Assembly: GCA_016592635.1 (NCBI GenBank)
Contig: AP023240.1
Location: forward strand, 3,017,630 to 3,081,629
DNA: 64,000 nt
Origin: Methyloprofundus sp.
Lineage (GTDB): Bacteria > Pseudomonadota > Gammaproteobacteria > Methylococcales > Methylomonadaceae
Direction of reading: 5' to 3'
Shown here one piece after another: positions 38,443 to 48,569 of this stretch (the stretch's first letter is position 1; every line of letters starts with the position of its first letter). The notes beneath the pieces were generated by a model. The model saw only the letters and a list, made by a program, of their open reading frames with translations. It ran no database searches and had not been told where the DNA came from. The position numbers and the translations under genes are program-made.

Positions 38443-38557
38443 TGTAGGCTGGGTTAGATTAGTAAGCGCAGCTAACGTAACCCAGCATTTATACATATAT
38501 CAGACTTTGCTGGGTTACGTTTTTATTGCTCCGCAAAAAAATCTAACCCAGCCTACA
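38443..38557. repeat. Nested palindrome with TAACCCAGC repeats
   Basis: Outer arms TGTAGGCTGGGTTAGAT and ATCTAACCCAGCCTACA enclose inner arms ACGTAACCCAGCA and TGCTGGGTTACGT. The core AACCCAGC thus occurs four times in alternating orientation. It lies between convergent tupB and tusA and shares arms with 14287-14326. Confidence 0.75.
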
Positions 38558-38624
38558 GGGTAAGCTAACGTTTAACTTAATAACAGTAACCAATAGCCCG
38601 CAAGAAACAACATATTACAAGCGT

Positions 38625-38855
38625 TTATTTTTTGCGCACATAAAACACTTGTTGCTCAGTCTCACGCAAGTATTCAATAATTTCATTCCCCGTCTGTTCA
38701 GCATAAACACCAAAATCCAAATGTGCCGCAGGGTCGGTTGCAGTAACACGCACTACCTCTCCGGACTGCATATCTTTGAGCGCTTTTTTTAACCGCAATA
38801 ATGGCAATGGGCAATGCAAGCCAATAGCATCTACCTCTATATCAAATTCAATCAT
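38625..38855 (-). CDS. TusA-family sulfurtransferase/sulfur carrier
   Basis: A 76-residue TusA-fold protein with the signature VDAIGLHCPLPLLRLKKALK (about 6-25), in which the Cys of Cys-Pro-x-Pro carries persulfide. The C-terminal FGVYAEQTGNEIIEYLRETE is typical. I start it at the ATG at 38855; the frame is open further upstream (to 38909) but homology begins here. It may serve tRNA thiolation or general sulfur trafficking. It is divergent from cysG, a sulfur-assimilation gene. Confidence 0.88.
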   Translation of the reverse strand: MIEFDIEVDAIGLHCPLPLLRLKKALKDMQSGEVVRVTATDPAAHLDFGVYAEQTGNEIIEYLRETEQQVFYVRKK

Positions 38856-38945
38856 TCTAATTTTATAAATTTTCTTAAGCACACGGGTAAGGAGCGCATA
38901 TAATAGCACTTCAAATACAATCTGCGAATGGTAAGCAAAGCCCTG

Positions 38946-40349
38946 ATGGAATATTTTCCCCTCTTTATCGATTTAAAAAACAAAAACTGTCTCGTTGTTG
39001 GTGCCGGCGAAGTCGCTGCACGCAAAATTGAGCTGCTCGCTAAAGCAGGTGCCAATATTACCGTTATCGCTCCTGCAATAAGTAGTAGCGTCAGTTCCCT
39101 AGCCAGTGATAATGCTGCAATTAGTATTATAGAAAGAGACTTTACAGCAACAGACGTATCTCAACAGCGCCTTATTATCTCGGCAACTAATCAAGCTGAC
39201 ATTAATGCATTGGTAGCACAAACGGCTGATAGCAAAAATATTCCTGTCAATGTGGTAGACAATCCCAGCCTATGCAGCTTTATCGTCCCTGCCATTATTG
39301 ATCGCTCACCCGTCATCGCAGCCGTGTCTTCAGGTGGCACCTCGCCCGTATTAGCGCGCCTATTGCGCACAAAACTGGAGAGCCTCATCCCACCTGCCTT
39401 TGGTCGATTGGCACAATTGGCAGAAAAATACCGCGCAGCTGTAAAAGAAAACATTAACCCACCTGCTCAACGGCGTATTTTCTGGGAAAAAGTACTACAA
39501 GGCTCTATTGCTGAATTATTCTTTTCTGGCAAAGAAGCAGAAGCAGAAACGCAACTGCAAGCTGCCATTCAAAATACCGCTAAAACGATTGATAACACAG
39601 GTGAAGTCTACTTGGTCGGTGCAGGCCCTGGTGATCCAGATTTACTAACTTTCCGTGCATTACGCTTAATGCAACAAGCAGATGTAGTCGTCTACGATCG
39701 TTTGGTTTCTGAGGAGATATTAGACTTAGCACGTCGTGATGCTGAAAAAATTTACGTAGGCAAGCAACGCAACAATCACAGCCTAGCCCAAGAATCAATC
39801 AACGAATTATTAGCGCGCCTCGCCAAAGCAGGTAAGCGCGTGGTACGTTTAAAAGGTGGTGACCCCTTTATTTTTGGGCGTGGTGGTGAAGAAATCGAAA
39901 CCTTAGTGCAAGAAAATATTAACTTTCAAGTTGTACCAGGCATCACAGCAGCTTCAGGCTGTGCTACTTATGCAGGCATTCCACTCACCCATAGAGACCA
40001 CGCACAATCCTGTACCTTTATCACAGGTCACTTAAAGGATGGATCCATCAACCTTAATTGGCAGCAATTAGTTGTCCCTAACCAAACCATTGTTATTTAT
40101 ATGGGGCTGGTGGGTCTGGATAAAATATGCCAGTCAATGATTCAATACGGCGCTTCTCCTGAACTCCCTATTGCCTTAATTCAACAAGGTACCAGCCAAT
40201 CACAACGAGTTATTATCGGCACTCTGAATAATATGCCGGAAAAAATCAAAAATGAAGACATCCAACCGCCTACTCTCATTATTATTGGTAGTGTAGTTTC
40301 TTTACATGACTCATTAAAATGGTTTCAACCTGAAAAAAATGTCAGTTAG
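38946..40349 (+). CDS. cysG: Siroheme synthase (trifunctional CysG)
   Basis: About 467 residues. The N-terminal CysG-B half (precorrin-2 dehydrogenase/ferrochelatase) has MEYFPLFIDLKNKNCLVVGA, the Rossmann motif GAGEVAARK (about 20-28) and SSGGTSPVLARLLRTKLE (about 129-146). The C-terminal uroporphyrinogen-III methyltransferase half has VYLVGAGPGDPDLLTFRALR (about 221-240), RLKGGDPFIFGRGGEE (about 300-315) and VVPGITAASGCATYAGIPLT. It makes siroheme for sulfite and nitrite reductases. The ATG at 38946 aligns with the E. coli N-terminus; one at 38928 is also in frame. Confidence 0.96.
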   Translation: MEYFPLFIDLKNKNCLVVGAGEVAARKIELLAKAGANITVIAPAISSSVSSLASDNAAISIIERDFTATDVSQQRLIISATNQADINALVAQTADSKNIPVNVVDNPSLCSFIVPAIIDRSPVIAAVSSGGTSPVLARLLRTKLESLIPPAFGRLAQLAEKYRAAVKENINPPAQRRIFWEKVLQGSIAELFFSGKEAEAETQLQAAIQNTAKTIDNTGEVYLVGAGPGDPDLLTFRALRLMQQADVVVYDRLVSEEILDLARRDAEKIYVGKQRNNHSLAQESINELLARLAKAGKRVVRLKGGDPFIFGRGGEEIETLVQENINFQVVPGITAASGCATYAGIPLTHRDHAQSCTFITGHLKDGSINLNWQQLVVPNQTIVIYMGLVGLDKICQSMIQYGASPELPIALIQQGTSQSQRVIIGTLNNMPEKIKNEDIQPPTLIIIGSVVSLHDSLKWFQPEKNVS

Positions 40350-40359
40350 AATAATAAGC

Positions 40360-41307
40360 ATGAATAAAGCTCTTCTCCTTACTCTGTTAATCTCTTTAGG
40401 CTTAACTGCTTGTGACAACACCCCTAAAGCCAAAAGAACCTATGAGCTATCTCCAGAAGGCTTATTCTCGGCTAGCTTATCGGAACACTATGCACTAACA
40501 AGCAATGTGCAAGGTAGTGCGCAATTATGGCAGTTAAAACCTAAACAGCTAATCCATAACTGGCAGCATACAGATGAAAAAGAAGGCATTTTATATTCAG
40601 CCATTTCCGATGATGAGCAGTATGCCTTAACTGCCGAAAAAGACTCACTGGCTTGGTGGCGCATTTCTGATGGTGTACTGATGAATGTCTGGTACCTACC
40701 CAATATTCATTCAATCACCTTATCGGCTGATGGGCAATTTGCTCTAGTAGGCTTACCCGAAAAAGCCATCTACTATTCACTAGTACAAGGCAAAACCCTA
40801 TATGAATTACCACATGACAGTGCCGTAACCCATGTAGATATTTCCGCTAGTAGCTTATTGGCACTCACAGGCTCTACTGATGAAACTGCTAAATTATGGG
40901 ACTTAAGCACAGGCGCAATGAAATATAGCTGGGAGCACCATAGTAAATTAGCAAGCATTCTTATTTCTCCTGATGATCACTACGCATTAACTAATGAAGG
41001 ATTGGGCACCATTCGCTTATGGAAAACAAAAACAGGCAAGCTATATAAACAACTAGCCCCTGATCTTATTACGCTTTCCACTGCCACCTTCTCTGCGAAT
41101 AGCAAATACTTGGTCACTGGCCGTGTCGCCCAGCGCATCGACCTTTGGAACATTAAAACTGGTAAAATATTAAAATACTGGCGACCTAAGAAAACCCGCA
41201 AGTGGTCACCTTCTGCAGCCACCATACTAGCACTACACTTTGCTGAAAATGACCGTAAAATATACAGCATTGCCTCCAATGGTTACCTACAACTCTGGAG
41301 GAAATAA
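40360..41307 (+). CDS. WD40-repeat lipoprotein
   Basis: About 315 residues. The signal peptide MNKALLLTLLISLGLTAC ends in a lipobox (LTAC), so the mature protein is lipid-anchored. About six WD40-type repeats follow, for example TGSTDETAKLWDLSTGAMKY (near residue 175) and NEGLGTIRLWKTKTGKL. They would form a beta-propeller for protein binding. I chose the ATG at 40360 because it gives a proper signal peptide and starts 10 bp after cysG; the longer reading would overlap cysG. Function unknown. Confidence 0.85.
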   Translation: MNKALLLTLLISLGLTACDNTPKAKRTYELSPEGLFSASLSEHYALTSNVQGSAQLWQLKPKQLIHNWQHTDEKEGILYSAISDDEQYALTAEKDSLAWWRISDGVLMNVWYLPNIHSITLSADGQFALVGLPEKAIYYSLVQGKTLYELPHDSAVTHVDISASSLLALTGSTDETAKLWDLSTGAMKYSWEHHSKLASILISPDDHYALTNEGLGTIRLWKTKTGKLYKQLAPDLITLSTATFSANSKYLVTGRVAQRIDLWNIKTGKILKYWRPKKTRKWSPSAATILALHFAENDRKIYSIASNGYLQLWRK

Positions 41308-41449
41308 TCCCGTATTTTCATAAATCAATTGAAAAATGCGCGCAAATTATCTATCATTTACAAGTTTAGTTTTTTTCAGGCCATGATTACTCGCGTTTAT
41401 ACACAAATAATTATGGTTGTTTTATCATTACAAAGAGGAAGAGTTCAAA

Positions 41450-41791
41450 ATGAAAAAATTATTATTAGCTGTTTCAACAGTTGCTCTATTAGGTTTAAGT
41501 GCACAAGCTTCTGCTGACCAAGAAATGAAAGTGGGTAAAAAAATCTACGATCGCGCTTTTGGCCGTGGCTGTGGTGCTTGTCATGACATTTCTTCTAACC
41601 CACAATTAGAAGTTTTAATTAAAGGTGGCGAATTATCAAAAGGTAGCTTCGCAACTACTTTAAAAGAAGGTAAAAATGGTATGCCTAAAGCAATGGATGC
41701 GATTATGGCTATTAAGCCTGTGAAAAAAGCTGGTTACTCTGAAGATGAAGCAATTGCTGCTGTATACAAATACCTAGCTGAAAAAGACTAA
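41450..41791 (+). CDS. Exported c-type cytochrome (class I, monoheme)
   Basis: A 113-residue protein with a signal peptide (MKKLLLAVSTVALLGLSAQA) and one heme-binding CxxCH motif (GRGCGACHDI, about residues 40-49). Candidate Met axial ligands lie in KNGMPKAMDAIMAIKP (about 75-90). A small periplasmic electron carrier is likely; partners are not visible nearby. GAGGAAGAG lies 7-15 bases before the chosen ATG. It is followed by a strong terminator. Confidence 0.92.
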   Translation: MKKLLLAVSTVALLGLSAQASADQEMKVGKKIYDRAFGRGCGACHDISSNPQLEVLIKGGELSKGSFATTLKEGKNGMPKAMDAIMAIKPVKKAGYSEDEAIAAVYKYLAEKD

Positions 41792-41823
41792 GCACAACTT
41801 AGTTTAGTACCACTATAAAAAAA

Positions 41824-41857
41824 GCCGTTCCGACTTATTAATCGGAACGGCTTTTTT
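41824..41857 (+). terminator. Rho-independent terminator after the cytochrome gene
   Basis: Perfect stem GCCGTTCCGA / TCGGAACGGC, 8-base loop, followed by TTTTTT, with an A-run before it (bidirectional). Confidence 0.93.
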
Positions 41858-41885
41858 ATTGCCTAATAAGAACTGCAAACTAGCA

Positions 41886-42521
41886 CTACAAAATTTTCTG
41901 CTGCTCTGTAGACATATCACTCGTTAATGCATACTGTTTACGCACCCAAACTCCCGCAATAGCAGCAAACATCAAACCACAAGAGGTAATCAAGAAATTA
42001 ATCATACTTCTTAACTGAGAGACCTCTGTAGCCAAAGCTGCTGCATCAAGCTTAACAACAGGTGCTGGTAAATATTTCTGTGCAATCATGCGTCCTGCGC
42101 CCGTCTCAGAGTAGGTTTTTAAAACAACCAAATCTTCCCTTAAAGCATAAATAGTATCCAAGCCTGTATCGGCAATAGTCCCAGTACGCAAACTATCCTC
42201 CAAAACCTTCAACTTGCCTTCTATTGAACCACTCACCAAGCCGACCAACTGCGATTTTAAAGCATCAACCTCTGCCGATAACACCGGGTTCATTTGCACA
42301 TCATATAATTCAACAGGTGGCTGTACTTGTGCTAATTTATTGGTAATCTTACTATCAGGCATCAAAAACATACCCATTACAATTACTGCCGTCATTAAAC
42401 TGACAATAACAGTTAATACCAGCCGATTCATTTTCAACACACTCAATTGTGTTGCTGAATTTATAACGGCTACATTACGCACTGTTTTATTTTTATCATT
42501 TTTTTTGCGTAAATTGCTCAT
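41886..42521 (-). CDS. Hypothetical membrane protein with coiled-coil centre
   Basis: A 211-residue protein. A basic N-terminus (to about 33) precedes a membrane helix (LVLTVIVSLMTAVIVMGMFL, about 34-53), a helical periplasmic-type section (about 60-165) and a second membrane helix (MINFLITSCGLMFAAIAGVW, about 172-191). A short tail ends it. I do not recognise a family. It lies downstream of argG with a terminator between. Confidence 0.65.
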   Translation of the reverse strand: MSNLRKKNDKNKTVRNVAVINSATQLSVLKMNRLVLTVIVSLMTAVIVMGMFLMPDSKITNKLAQVQPPVELYDVQMNPVLSAEVDALKSQLVGLVSGSIEGKLKVLEDSLRTGTIADTGLDTIYALREDLVVLKTYSETGAGRMIAQKYLPAPVVKLDAAALATEVSQLRSMINFLITSCGLMFAAIAGVWVRKQYALTSDMSTEQQKIL

Positions 42522-42574
42522 TTATCCTTTTCCCCTAAAAAGAAATCGCAAAAGACATTATACAAGTTTGGTAA

Positions 42575-42613
42575 AAAAAATCCCGCTCACTTTAAAAGTA
42601 AGTAGGATTTTTT
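42575..42613 (-). terminator. Likely terminator after argG
   Basis: AAAAAATCC..CT.ACTT pairs with AAGT.AG..GGATTTTTT around a TTAA-type loop; A-run and T-run on opposite sides allow use in either direction. Confidence 0.75.
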
Positions 42614-42618
42614 AAAAT

Positions 42619-43830
42619 CTATTTTAAACGATTCGCGGCAATGCGCATTCTTAAAGCATTCAGCTTAATAAATCCCTCAGCATCTTGCTGATTATATGCT
42701 CCTTCATCATCTTCAAAGGTCGCAATTGCCTCATCAAAAAGGCTATCAGTATCAGAAACACGCCCTACCACATCAACATTACCTTTATATAACTTCAAAC
42801 GCACTTTACCATTCACGGTCAACTGTGACTGATCAATCATAGTCTGCAACATCTCACGTTCAGGACTCCACCAATAGCCATTATAAATCAAAGTAGCATA
42901 ACGCGGCATCAACTCATCCTTCAAATGCGCCACCTCACGGTCTAGCGTCAAGGACTCAATCGCCCGATGTGCACGCATCATAATCGTTCCACCTGGTGTT
43001 TCATAACAACCACGTGATTTCATACCTACATAGCGATTTTCAACAATATCCAAACGACCGATACCGTTATCACCACCAACTTTATTTAACTTGGTCAATA
43101 CTTCTGCAGGTGAGTGTGGCACCCCATCTATTTCACTAATATCACCTTTAACATACGTTAGCTCCATATACGTTGCTGTATCAGGTGCATTTTCAGGTGA
43201 AACACTCCAGCGCCACATATCATCTTCAGGCTCAGCCCAAGGATCTTCTAAAATACCGCCTTCATAAGAAATATGCAATAAATTAGCATCCATAGAATAA
43301 GGCGACACTTTACCTTTCTTCATTTCAATGGGAATGCCATGCGCCTCGGCATAAGCCAACAACTTCTGTCTAGAGTTCAAATCCCACTCGCGCCAAGGTG
43401 CAATCACTTTAATATCAGGACGCAATGCATAAGCGCCCAGCTCAAAACGCACCTGATCATTACCTTTACCAGTAGCACCATGCGAAATTGCATCAGCACC
43501 CACCTCATTAGCAATATCAATCAAACGCTTGGAAATTAGTGGCCGCGCAATAGAGGTTCCCAACAAATACTCACCTTCATAGATAGTATTAGCACGGAAC
43601 ATAGGAAAAACATAATCGCGTACAAACTCTTCACGCAAGTCGTCGATATAAATCTCTTTGATACCTAAAGACTTTGCTTTTTCCCGAGCAGGTTCAACCT
43701 CTTCACCCTGCCCTAAATCCGCCGTAAACGTAACCACTTCACAAGCATACTCATCTTGCAGCCACTTTAAAATAACCGAAGTATCCAACCCGCCTGAATA
43801 AGCTAAAACAACCTTTTTGGTATCTGACAT
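42619..43830 (-). CDS. argG: Argininosuccinate synthase
   Basis: About 403 residues. It joins citrulline and aspartate in arginine synthesis. The N-type ATP pyrophosphatase loop is [12 protein letters not shown] (about 9-20). Other conserved elements are [18 protein letters not shown] (about 112-129), [12 protein letters not shown] and [12 protein letters not shown] near the C-terminus. I start at the ATG at 43830; a TTG three codons earlier is the only longer option. The upstream 43831-44142 stretch has no gene. Confidence 0.97.
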   Translation of the reverse strand: MSDTKKVVLAYSGGLDTSVILKWLQDEYACEVVTFTADLGQGEEVEPAREKAKSLGIKEIYIDDLREEFVRDYVFPMFRANTIYEGEYLLGTSIARPLISKRLIDIANEVGADAISHGATGKGNDQVRFELGAYALRPDIKVIAPWREWDLNSRQKLLAYAEAHGIPIEMKKGKVSPYSMDANLLHISYEGGILEDPWAEPEDDMWRWSVSPENAPDTATYMELTYVKGDISEIDGVPHSPAEVLTKLNKVGGDNGIGRLDIVENRYVGMKSRGCYETPGGTIMMRAHRAIESLTLDREVAHLKDELMPRYATLIYNGYWWSPEREMLQTMIDQSQLTVNGKVRLKLYKGNVDVVGRVSDTDSLFDEAIATFEDDEGAYNQQDAEGFIKLNALRMRIAANRLK

Positions 43831-44142
43831 AATGTCCAAACTCTAAACAATAAAAAATCCATCAATTATACTATAAATCTAGCAAAGTGAATCTTTATAA
43901 TGCTTGAATAATAAGTGAAATCCGATGTAACAACAGTCATGAAATAAACCATACACCCATTAGCTTAAATTTATTCGCACTAAACAAGTAAAACAAACCA
44001 CCAAGACAACATATGCGAACAACCCAAACATTCATTACGCTCCAATTTACCCCCTATCGCCATATTTTTAAGTTAGATTTAAAATAAAAAATCTAATATT
44101 TCAATCAATTATAAAATAACCCTCGAAAGATCATAAAAAAAG

Positions 44143-44171
44143 TTGACGGCAAAATGAATAGCTGGAATAAT
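44143..44171 (+). promoter_or_regulatory. Sigma-70 promoter for tRNA-Phe
   Basis: TTGACG, a 17-bp spacer and AATAAT (5 of 6 matches each to consensus), ending 16 bp before the tRNA. Confidence 0.7.
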
Positions 44172-44187
44172 AGCGTTTCTTTAGCAA

Positions 44188-44263
<76 letters not shown>

Positions 44264-44388
44264 TGCTATAGAGTCAAGATGTACCAAAATATCCCAACAA
44301 GCAGGCACTGCCTAGCTTCGAGGGATTTTTTTTGTGTCACAAAGTCTTTTTTAGTATCACCACATCTCAGCCTATTCACGGTACCCGT

Positions 44389-44425
44389 TACGGTATTTTA
44401 TAGTACTCCTAAAGGAGATACCGTA
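44389..44425 (+). promoter_or_regulatory. Nested hairpin over the integrase ribosome-binding site
   Basis: Outer arms TACGGTAT and ATACCGTA and an inner hairpin CTCCT-aa-AGGAG lie directly before the integrase ATG. The inner right arm is the Shine-Dalgarno sequence, so the folded RNA would hide it; the dyad could also be an operator. Confidence 0.6.
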
Positions 44426-44427
44426 AA

Positions 44428-45606
44428 ATGAAATTATCCGTAGCCAAAGTCAAAAACGCAAAGCCTAAAAGCAAATCTTACAAACTTTCTGACGGGAAAG
44501 GCATGTACTTATTAGTGACCGCTAAGGGAACTAAATTATGGCGCATGGATTATTCTTTCAACAGCAAGCGCAATACGCACTCCTTAGGTACATACCCTGT
44601 CGTTTCTTTAGAAGAAGCACGAAAACGTCTCATCGAAGCAAAGCAGCTTATTGATAACGATGTCGACCCTAATTTTTATCGCAAGACCACTAAAGCTAAT
44701 ACAGCCAAAAACACCTTTGAAGCCGTAGCCAAAGAGTGGCATGCAAAGTTTTCTCCCAATTGGTCACAAGGGCATAGCCAACGGATCTTACGACGTCTTG
44801 AAAAAGATATTATTCCTTGGCTCGGAACACGACAAATCTGCGAAATAAAAGCGCCGGAACTACTCACAGTCATGCAACGCGCTGAAAATAGGGGCGCACT
44901 TGAAACTGCACATCGCATTCGTCAAAATTGTGGTCAGATCTTCAGATATGCAGTTGCCACAGGACGCGCTGAATACGATATATCAGCATTTCTGAAAGGC
45001 GCCCTTCCACCCGTTATAGCCGAACATCACGCTAGCATTACCGACCCAAAAAAAATTGGTACTCTTCTTAGAGCCATTGATGGGTACGAAGGTGAATTTA
45101 GCACACGATGCGCACTAAAATTGGCACCAATGGTCTTTTTACGACCTGGCGAATTACGCCGAGCCGAGTGGTCCGAATTTGACCTGAAAAAAAATGAATG
45201 GCGCATTCCGGCAGAAAAAATGAAAATGCGCGCTCCCCACATTATTCCTTTATCCAACCAGGTATTATTAATTCTTTCCGAACTACAACCTTTAACAGGT
45301 GCCGGAAAATATTTATTTCCAAGCATTAGGTCAACAACCAGACCGATGAGCGAAAATACTATTAATGGCGCACTGAGGCGATTAGGCTACACAAAAGATG
45401 AAATGACCGGCCATGGATTTCGAAGCATTGCCTCAACCCTACTAAACGAAATGGGCTGGAAACCAGATGTCATCGAAAGACAGCTCGCACACTCCGAACG
45501 CAATAAAGTGAGAGCAGCGTACAACTATGCCGAGCATTTACCAGAGAGACGAAAAATGATGCAAGCATGGGCCGATTATCTGGAACAACTCAAAAATAAC
45601 AGCTAA
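44428..45606 (+). CDS. P4-type tyrosine integrase
   Basis: A 392-residue site-specific recombinase. The N-terminal DUF4102 arm-binding domain (KLSDGKGMYLLVTAKGTKLW, LGTYPVVSLEEARKRL) is followed by a SAM-like core-binding domain (about 95-195) and the catalytic domain. The catalytic domain has Arg in FLRPGELRRAEW (about 235), HGFRSIASTLL (His-x-x-Arg, about 330) and the nucleophile Tyr in AAYNYAEHLPERR (about 370). Such enzymes integrate islands at tRNA 3' ends, and tRNA-Phe lies immediately upstream. Confidence 0.95.
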   Translation: MKLSVAKVKNAKPKSKSYKLSDGKGMYLLVTAKGTKLWRMDYSFNSKRNTHSLGTYPVVSLEEARKRLIEAKQLIDNDVDPNFYRKTTKANTAKNTFEAVAKEWHAKFSPNWSQGHSQRILRRLEKDIIPWLGTRQICEIKAPELLTVMQRAENRGALETAHRIRQNCGQIFRYAVATGRAEYDISAFLKGALPPVIAEHHASITDPKKIGTLLRAIDGYEGEFSTRCALKLAPMVFLRPGELRRAEWSEFDLKKNEWRIPAEKMKMRAPHIIPLSNQVLLILSELQPLTGAGKYLFPSIRSTTRPMSENTINGALRRLGYTKDEMTGHGFRSIASTLLNEMGWKPDVIERQLAHSERNKVRAAYNYAEHLPERRKMMQAWADYLEQLKNNS

Positions 45607-45872
45607 AAAGTTAAACATTATGAGTCAATTTTCAATTTAATTGGCTCATAATCCCCCCATTCATCAGACTCCTCTAAATGCAAAACATTGAAATATAAAA
45701 ATAATAATGGGCGCGCATCTACAAAGCACGTTAACCAAAATCAATAAGATCATGGCATTTTGAAATTCAATTTCTACTCCACATACTCACTCCATTATTT
45801 TCAAATACATTCGAATCAAAGCAGACTGATACCACCTTAACATCTCCTACACCGTCCACAACTTATTAGAAA

Positions 45873-46934
45873 TTATTTTATGGAGATAATTCCGGTAGCA
45901 CTTTCTTGCATTTGCTGACGTAATTTATTAATTCTGATGCTTGTTTTCATTTTAACAGGCTCAGTTGATTGAATCTCGCCAATCCTAAAACGTCCGGAAC
46001 TATGCTTTGTTGACTGACTATAATAAATCTGGGTTTCATCGGTACCATGGCCTAGGCATTTTGCAATTTGCTCTCTATTTAATTCAGCAGCATGCAGGTC
46101 TCCGGAAAACGCATGCCTGAAACAATATGGTGATACTGGCTCTATTTCAAGATTAAGCAATTGACTTAACCTGCCCACTTCTGTTGATGCAGCTTTATAT
46201 TTTATGTCACGCAATTGTAACTCTCCCTGATTGAACAGTAACTGACTATATAAATAGCGGAAAGCCAAACTTGTATCATTTATTGAAAATTGACGTATTT
46301 CAACCGCCTCCCCTTTTCTTTTTGCACAACTAATCGAAAATTCTATAACACCTGCCTCTTCTGCTAATTTTACATTTACTCCATTTTCCAATTCCTTAGG
46401 CCGGCACCCACTACAAATCATGACAGCAATTGCCAAAATATGTTTTGAATTTTTATCATAAGCTATTTGAAATATGTCATCCCGCCAGTCGTCAGGTAAA
46501 TTTTCAGTAAGCTCCCTTTTGGAATTTGAGTCCTTAATAATTTTTTCATTCCTAACTTTTTCTAACCACTCATTTGTATAAGGGAACTTTGGAGTCCTCC
46601 CCGCTTTTAACTCCTCATGATATTCAATGGCAAGTTGTCTCTGCTCTCTTTTAGGGTCCGGCTTACATATATTAAGTTGACCTATGAAATACCGTAAAGA
46701 TTCGACTTCATTTTCCCATCGCGCATAGTCCCGTTTCTTAATATCATTGAGAATAAACAGCATTTCACGAATATGATTAACATGATAGCCGACCCATGAT
46801 GCTCTATATGTATAATACGTTCCTTTTGATGTTGCCGCTTGAATCGGTGTTTGACTCTTTAATACCAAGCGCTTGACTACCTTCCTATATTGATTGAGTG
46901 TCGACTCTTGAAGCGTTTCTGCTACTCCATCCGG
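45873..46934 (-). pseudogene. Tyrosine recombinase, 5' end cut off by an IS3-family element
   Basis: The readable part is about 350 codons. The catalytic domain shows Arg I in MICSGCRPKELENG, the Arg/His block SPYCFRHAFSGDLHAAEL, and LGHGTDETQIYYSQSTKH with the candidate nucleophile Tyr. The frame is open upstream through QESTLNQYRKVVKRLVLKSQ to the IS border but has no ATG there. The first start-like codon is a TTG at 46868 inside the apparent N-terminal domain. The start was therefore probably lost when the IS arrived. The target and partner of this recombinase are unknown. Confidence 0.75.
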
Positions 46935-46965
46935 TGTTTTTCAAGGCAGTTGTCGCCTAAATTTT

Positions 46966-48030
46966 TTAAGCAGCCTCTTTATTTTGCTCTGGATTTAGCT
47001 CCACAGCACCTTCCGGCTCCCAGTTTCTTATACCTCCAGACCATCGTTCTGGATGCTCATTTCTTTTTTGTTGATACAGCACTTCTCGCTTCTTCAATAT
47101 CTCAGCATCAAGCCCTTCATGTCTTTGGTTGGGTGTAACAAATTTGATTCGACTATGGCGATGCTCATTGTTGTACCAATACACAAAACCTTGTACCCAT
47201 TGTCTTGCGCCCTCTAAAGAATCAAACCCTTCAGATGGCCACCGCGGGCAATATTTTACCGTTCTAAATAATGATTCGGAATACGGGTTGTCATTACTGA
47301 CCCGTGGTCGACTACGGGAACTAATGACACCCAAATCATGCATTTTTGCTTGCATGGTAAGGCTCTTCATTGGTGCACCATTATCCGAGTGTAAAACCAG
47401 ATCCTGTTTTCTGCATTTTTCTGACCAAATGCTACGCTCCAGCAACTCTGCCGCCTGTTCTCCCGTTTCATTGGCATGCACTTCCCAGCCAACCACTTTT
47501 CGACTGTATATGTCTTCTATCATATAGAGGTAATAATGCTGACCTATGACGGTGGTGGGTAAATAACTAATATCCCAGCTCCATACTTCATTAGCTTTCT
47601 TGGCCGTGTAACTTGTCGGTTTATTATGGCCATTTCTGACCTTTGCCTTTCCTCTGTGATGCAACATGCCTTCTTCCTTTAATACACGGTAAAAGCTTGA
47701 TTCGGAAGCAATGTATTCTCCTCTGTCGGCCAATATCGGTACGATTTGACTGGGCGGCAATGAAGAAAACTCTTCCAAGTTACAGGTTTCAATGATCAAT
47801 TGCCTTTCCTCTGCGGTTAGCTTGTTGGTGGGCTCCGGGCGCTTCGCCATCGGGCGTTTATCTGCCGATATTTCACCTTCGGATTGCCATCGCTGCAACG
47901 TCCGCACTGATAGCCCTATGATCTCGCAAGCCTTATGTTTTCTTGCGCCTGCCAAAATGGCTTCATTAATCAATTCTTCATAGTGCTGCCTATCAGCGAG
48001 TAAGGTCAATTGTCCTCGTCTTCTCCCCAA
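46966..48030 (-). CDS. IS3-family transposase OrfB (DDE integrase domain)
   Basis: A 354-residue protein. An N-terminal HTH-like region (AGARKHKACEIIGLSVRTLQ) precedes the rve core. The catalytic residues lie in VWSWDISYLPTT (Asp, about 150), LVLHSDNGAPMKSL (Asp, about 213) and NDNPYSESLFRTVKY (Glu, about 249). The C-terminal YNNEHRHSRIKFVTPNQRHEG is typical. It overlaps orfA by 25 bp in another frame, as in IS3 elements that make an OrfAB fusion by frameshift. It looks intact. Confidence 0.93.
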   Translation of the reverse strand: MGRRRGQLTLLADRQHYEELINEAILAGARKHKACEIIGLSVRTLQRWQSEGEISADKRPMAKRPEPTNKLTAEERQLIIETCNLEEFSSLPPSQIVPILADRGEYIASESSFYRVLKEEGMLHHRGKAKVRNGHNKPTSYTAKKANEVWSWDISYLPTTVIGQHYYLYMIEDIYSRKVVGWEVHANETGEQAAELLERSIWSEKCRKQDLVLHSDNGAPMKSLTMQAKMHDLGVISSRSRPRVSNDNPYSESLFRTVKYCPRWPSEGFDSLEGARQWVQGFVYWYNNEHRHSRIKFVTPNQRHEGLDAEILKKREVLYQQKRNEHPERWSGGIRNWEPEGAVELNPEQNKEAA

Positions 48031-48503
48031 TAGGCATTGAACTTTTTTCTAAGCACCAGTAAGGCTGCCGTTTCTGCCAAGGCTTTTTCTTTTCTGTTGA
48101 GCTCTTTTTCTAACTCTTTTATCCGTTTTTTATCGGATTTAGTGGCTGCCTGCAGGGCCTTCTTGTTACCTGCCTGGCGTACATTACCTGCTATGCACGC
48201 TTGCTTCCAAGTATTTATCTGCTCTGGATACAAACCTTTGCTTCGACAATATTCGCTTACTTCAATTTCAGATAAGGTCGCTATTTCTAAAACGACTGCA
48301 AATTTTTCTTCCGCTGACCATTGTTCAGGGGGAATTTCTTTTGACACGGACAATCCTGATATTTTAAATTCTTCTTTCCATTTATAAAGCGTAGAAGGAT
48401 TCATGCTTTCTTGTTTGGCAAACTGCCTGAGAGATAGTTCACTTTGATTCAGCTTTTTAATGATCGCTTCTTTAAACTGCTTTGAATAATGTTGAGTTCC
48501 CAT
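48006..48503 (-). CDS. IS3-family transposase OrfA
   Basis: A 165-residue DNA-binding subunit with two helix-turn-helix modules (HYSKQFKEAIIKKLNQSELS and EEKFAVVLEIATLSEIEVSE). A C-terminal leucine-rich coiled coil (KSDKKRIKELEKELNRKEKA) serves for multimerisation. It is upstream of and overlaps orfB. Confidence 0.9.
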   Translation of the reverse strand: MGTQHYSKQFKEAIIKKLNQSELSLRQFAKQESMNPSTLYKWKEEFKISGLSVSKEIPPEQWSAEEKFAVVLEIATLSEIEVSEYCRSKGLYPEQINTWKQACIAGNVRQAGNKKALQAATKSDKKRIKELEKELNRKEKALAETAALLVLRKKFNAYWGEDEDN

Positions 48504-48569
48504 TTGTTGTCATCATACCGCCCCCTGTTTAGTTATGAAATTAATTTGGGCGACAACTATCCTGACACA

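Larger units (their letters stand above)
46935..48569 (-). mobile_element. IS3-family insertion sequence (about 1.6 kb)
   Basis: Ends carry AGTTGTCGCC (46948-46957) and its complement GGCGACAACT (48549-48558), with weaker inverted similarity continuing about 10 bp outward to a 5'-TG. It encodes an orfA/orfB pair on the minus strand. I see no target duplication: the left flank is a recombinase gene and the right flank is IS66 tnpC, so DNA was probably lost at one border. Confidence 0.8.
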
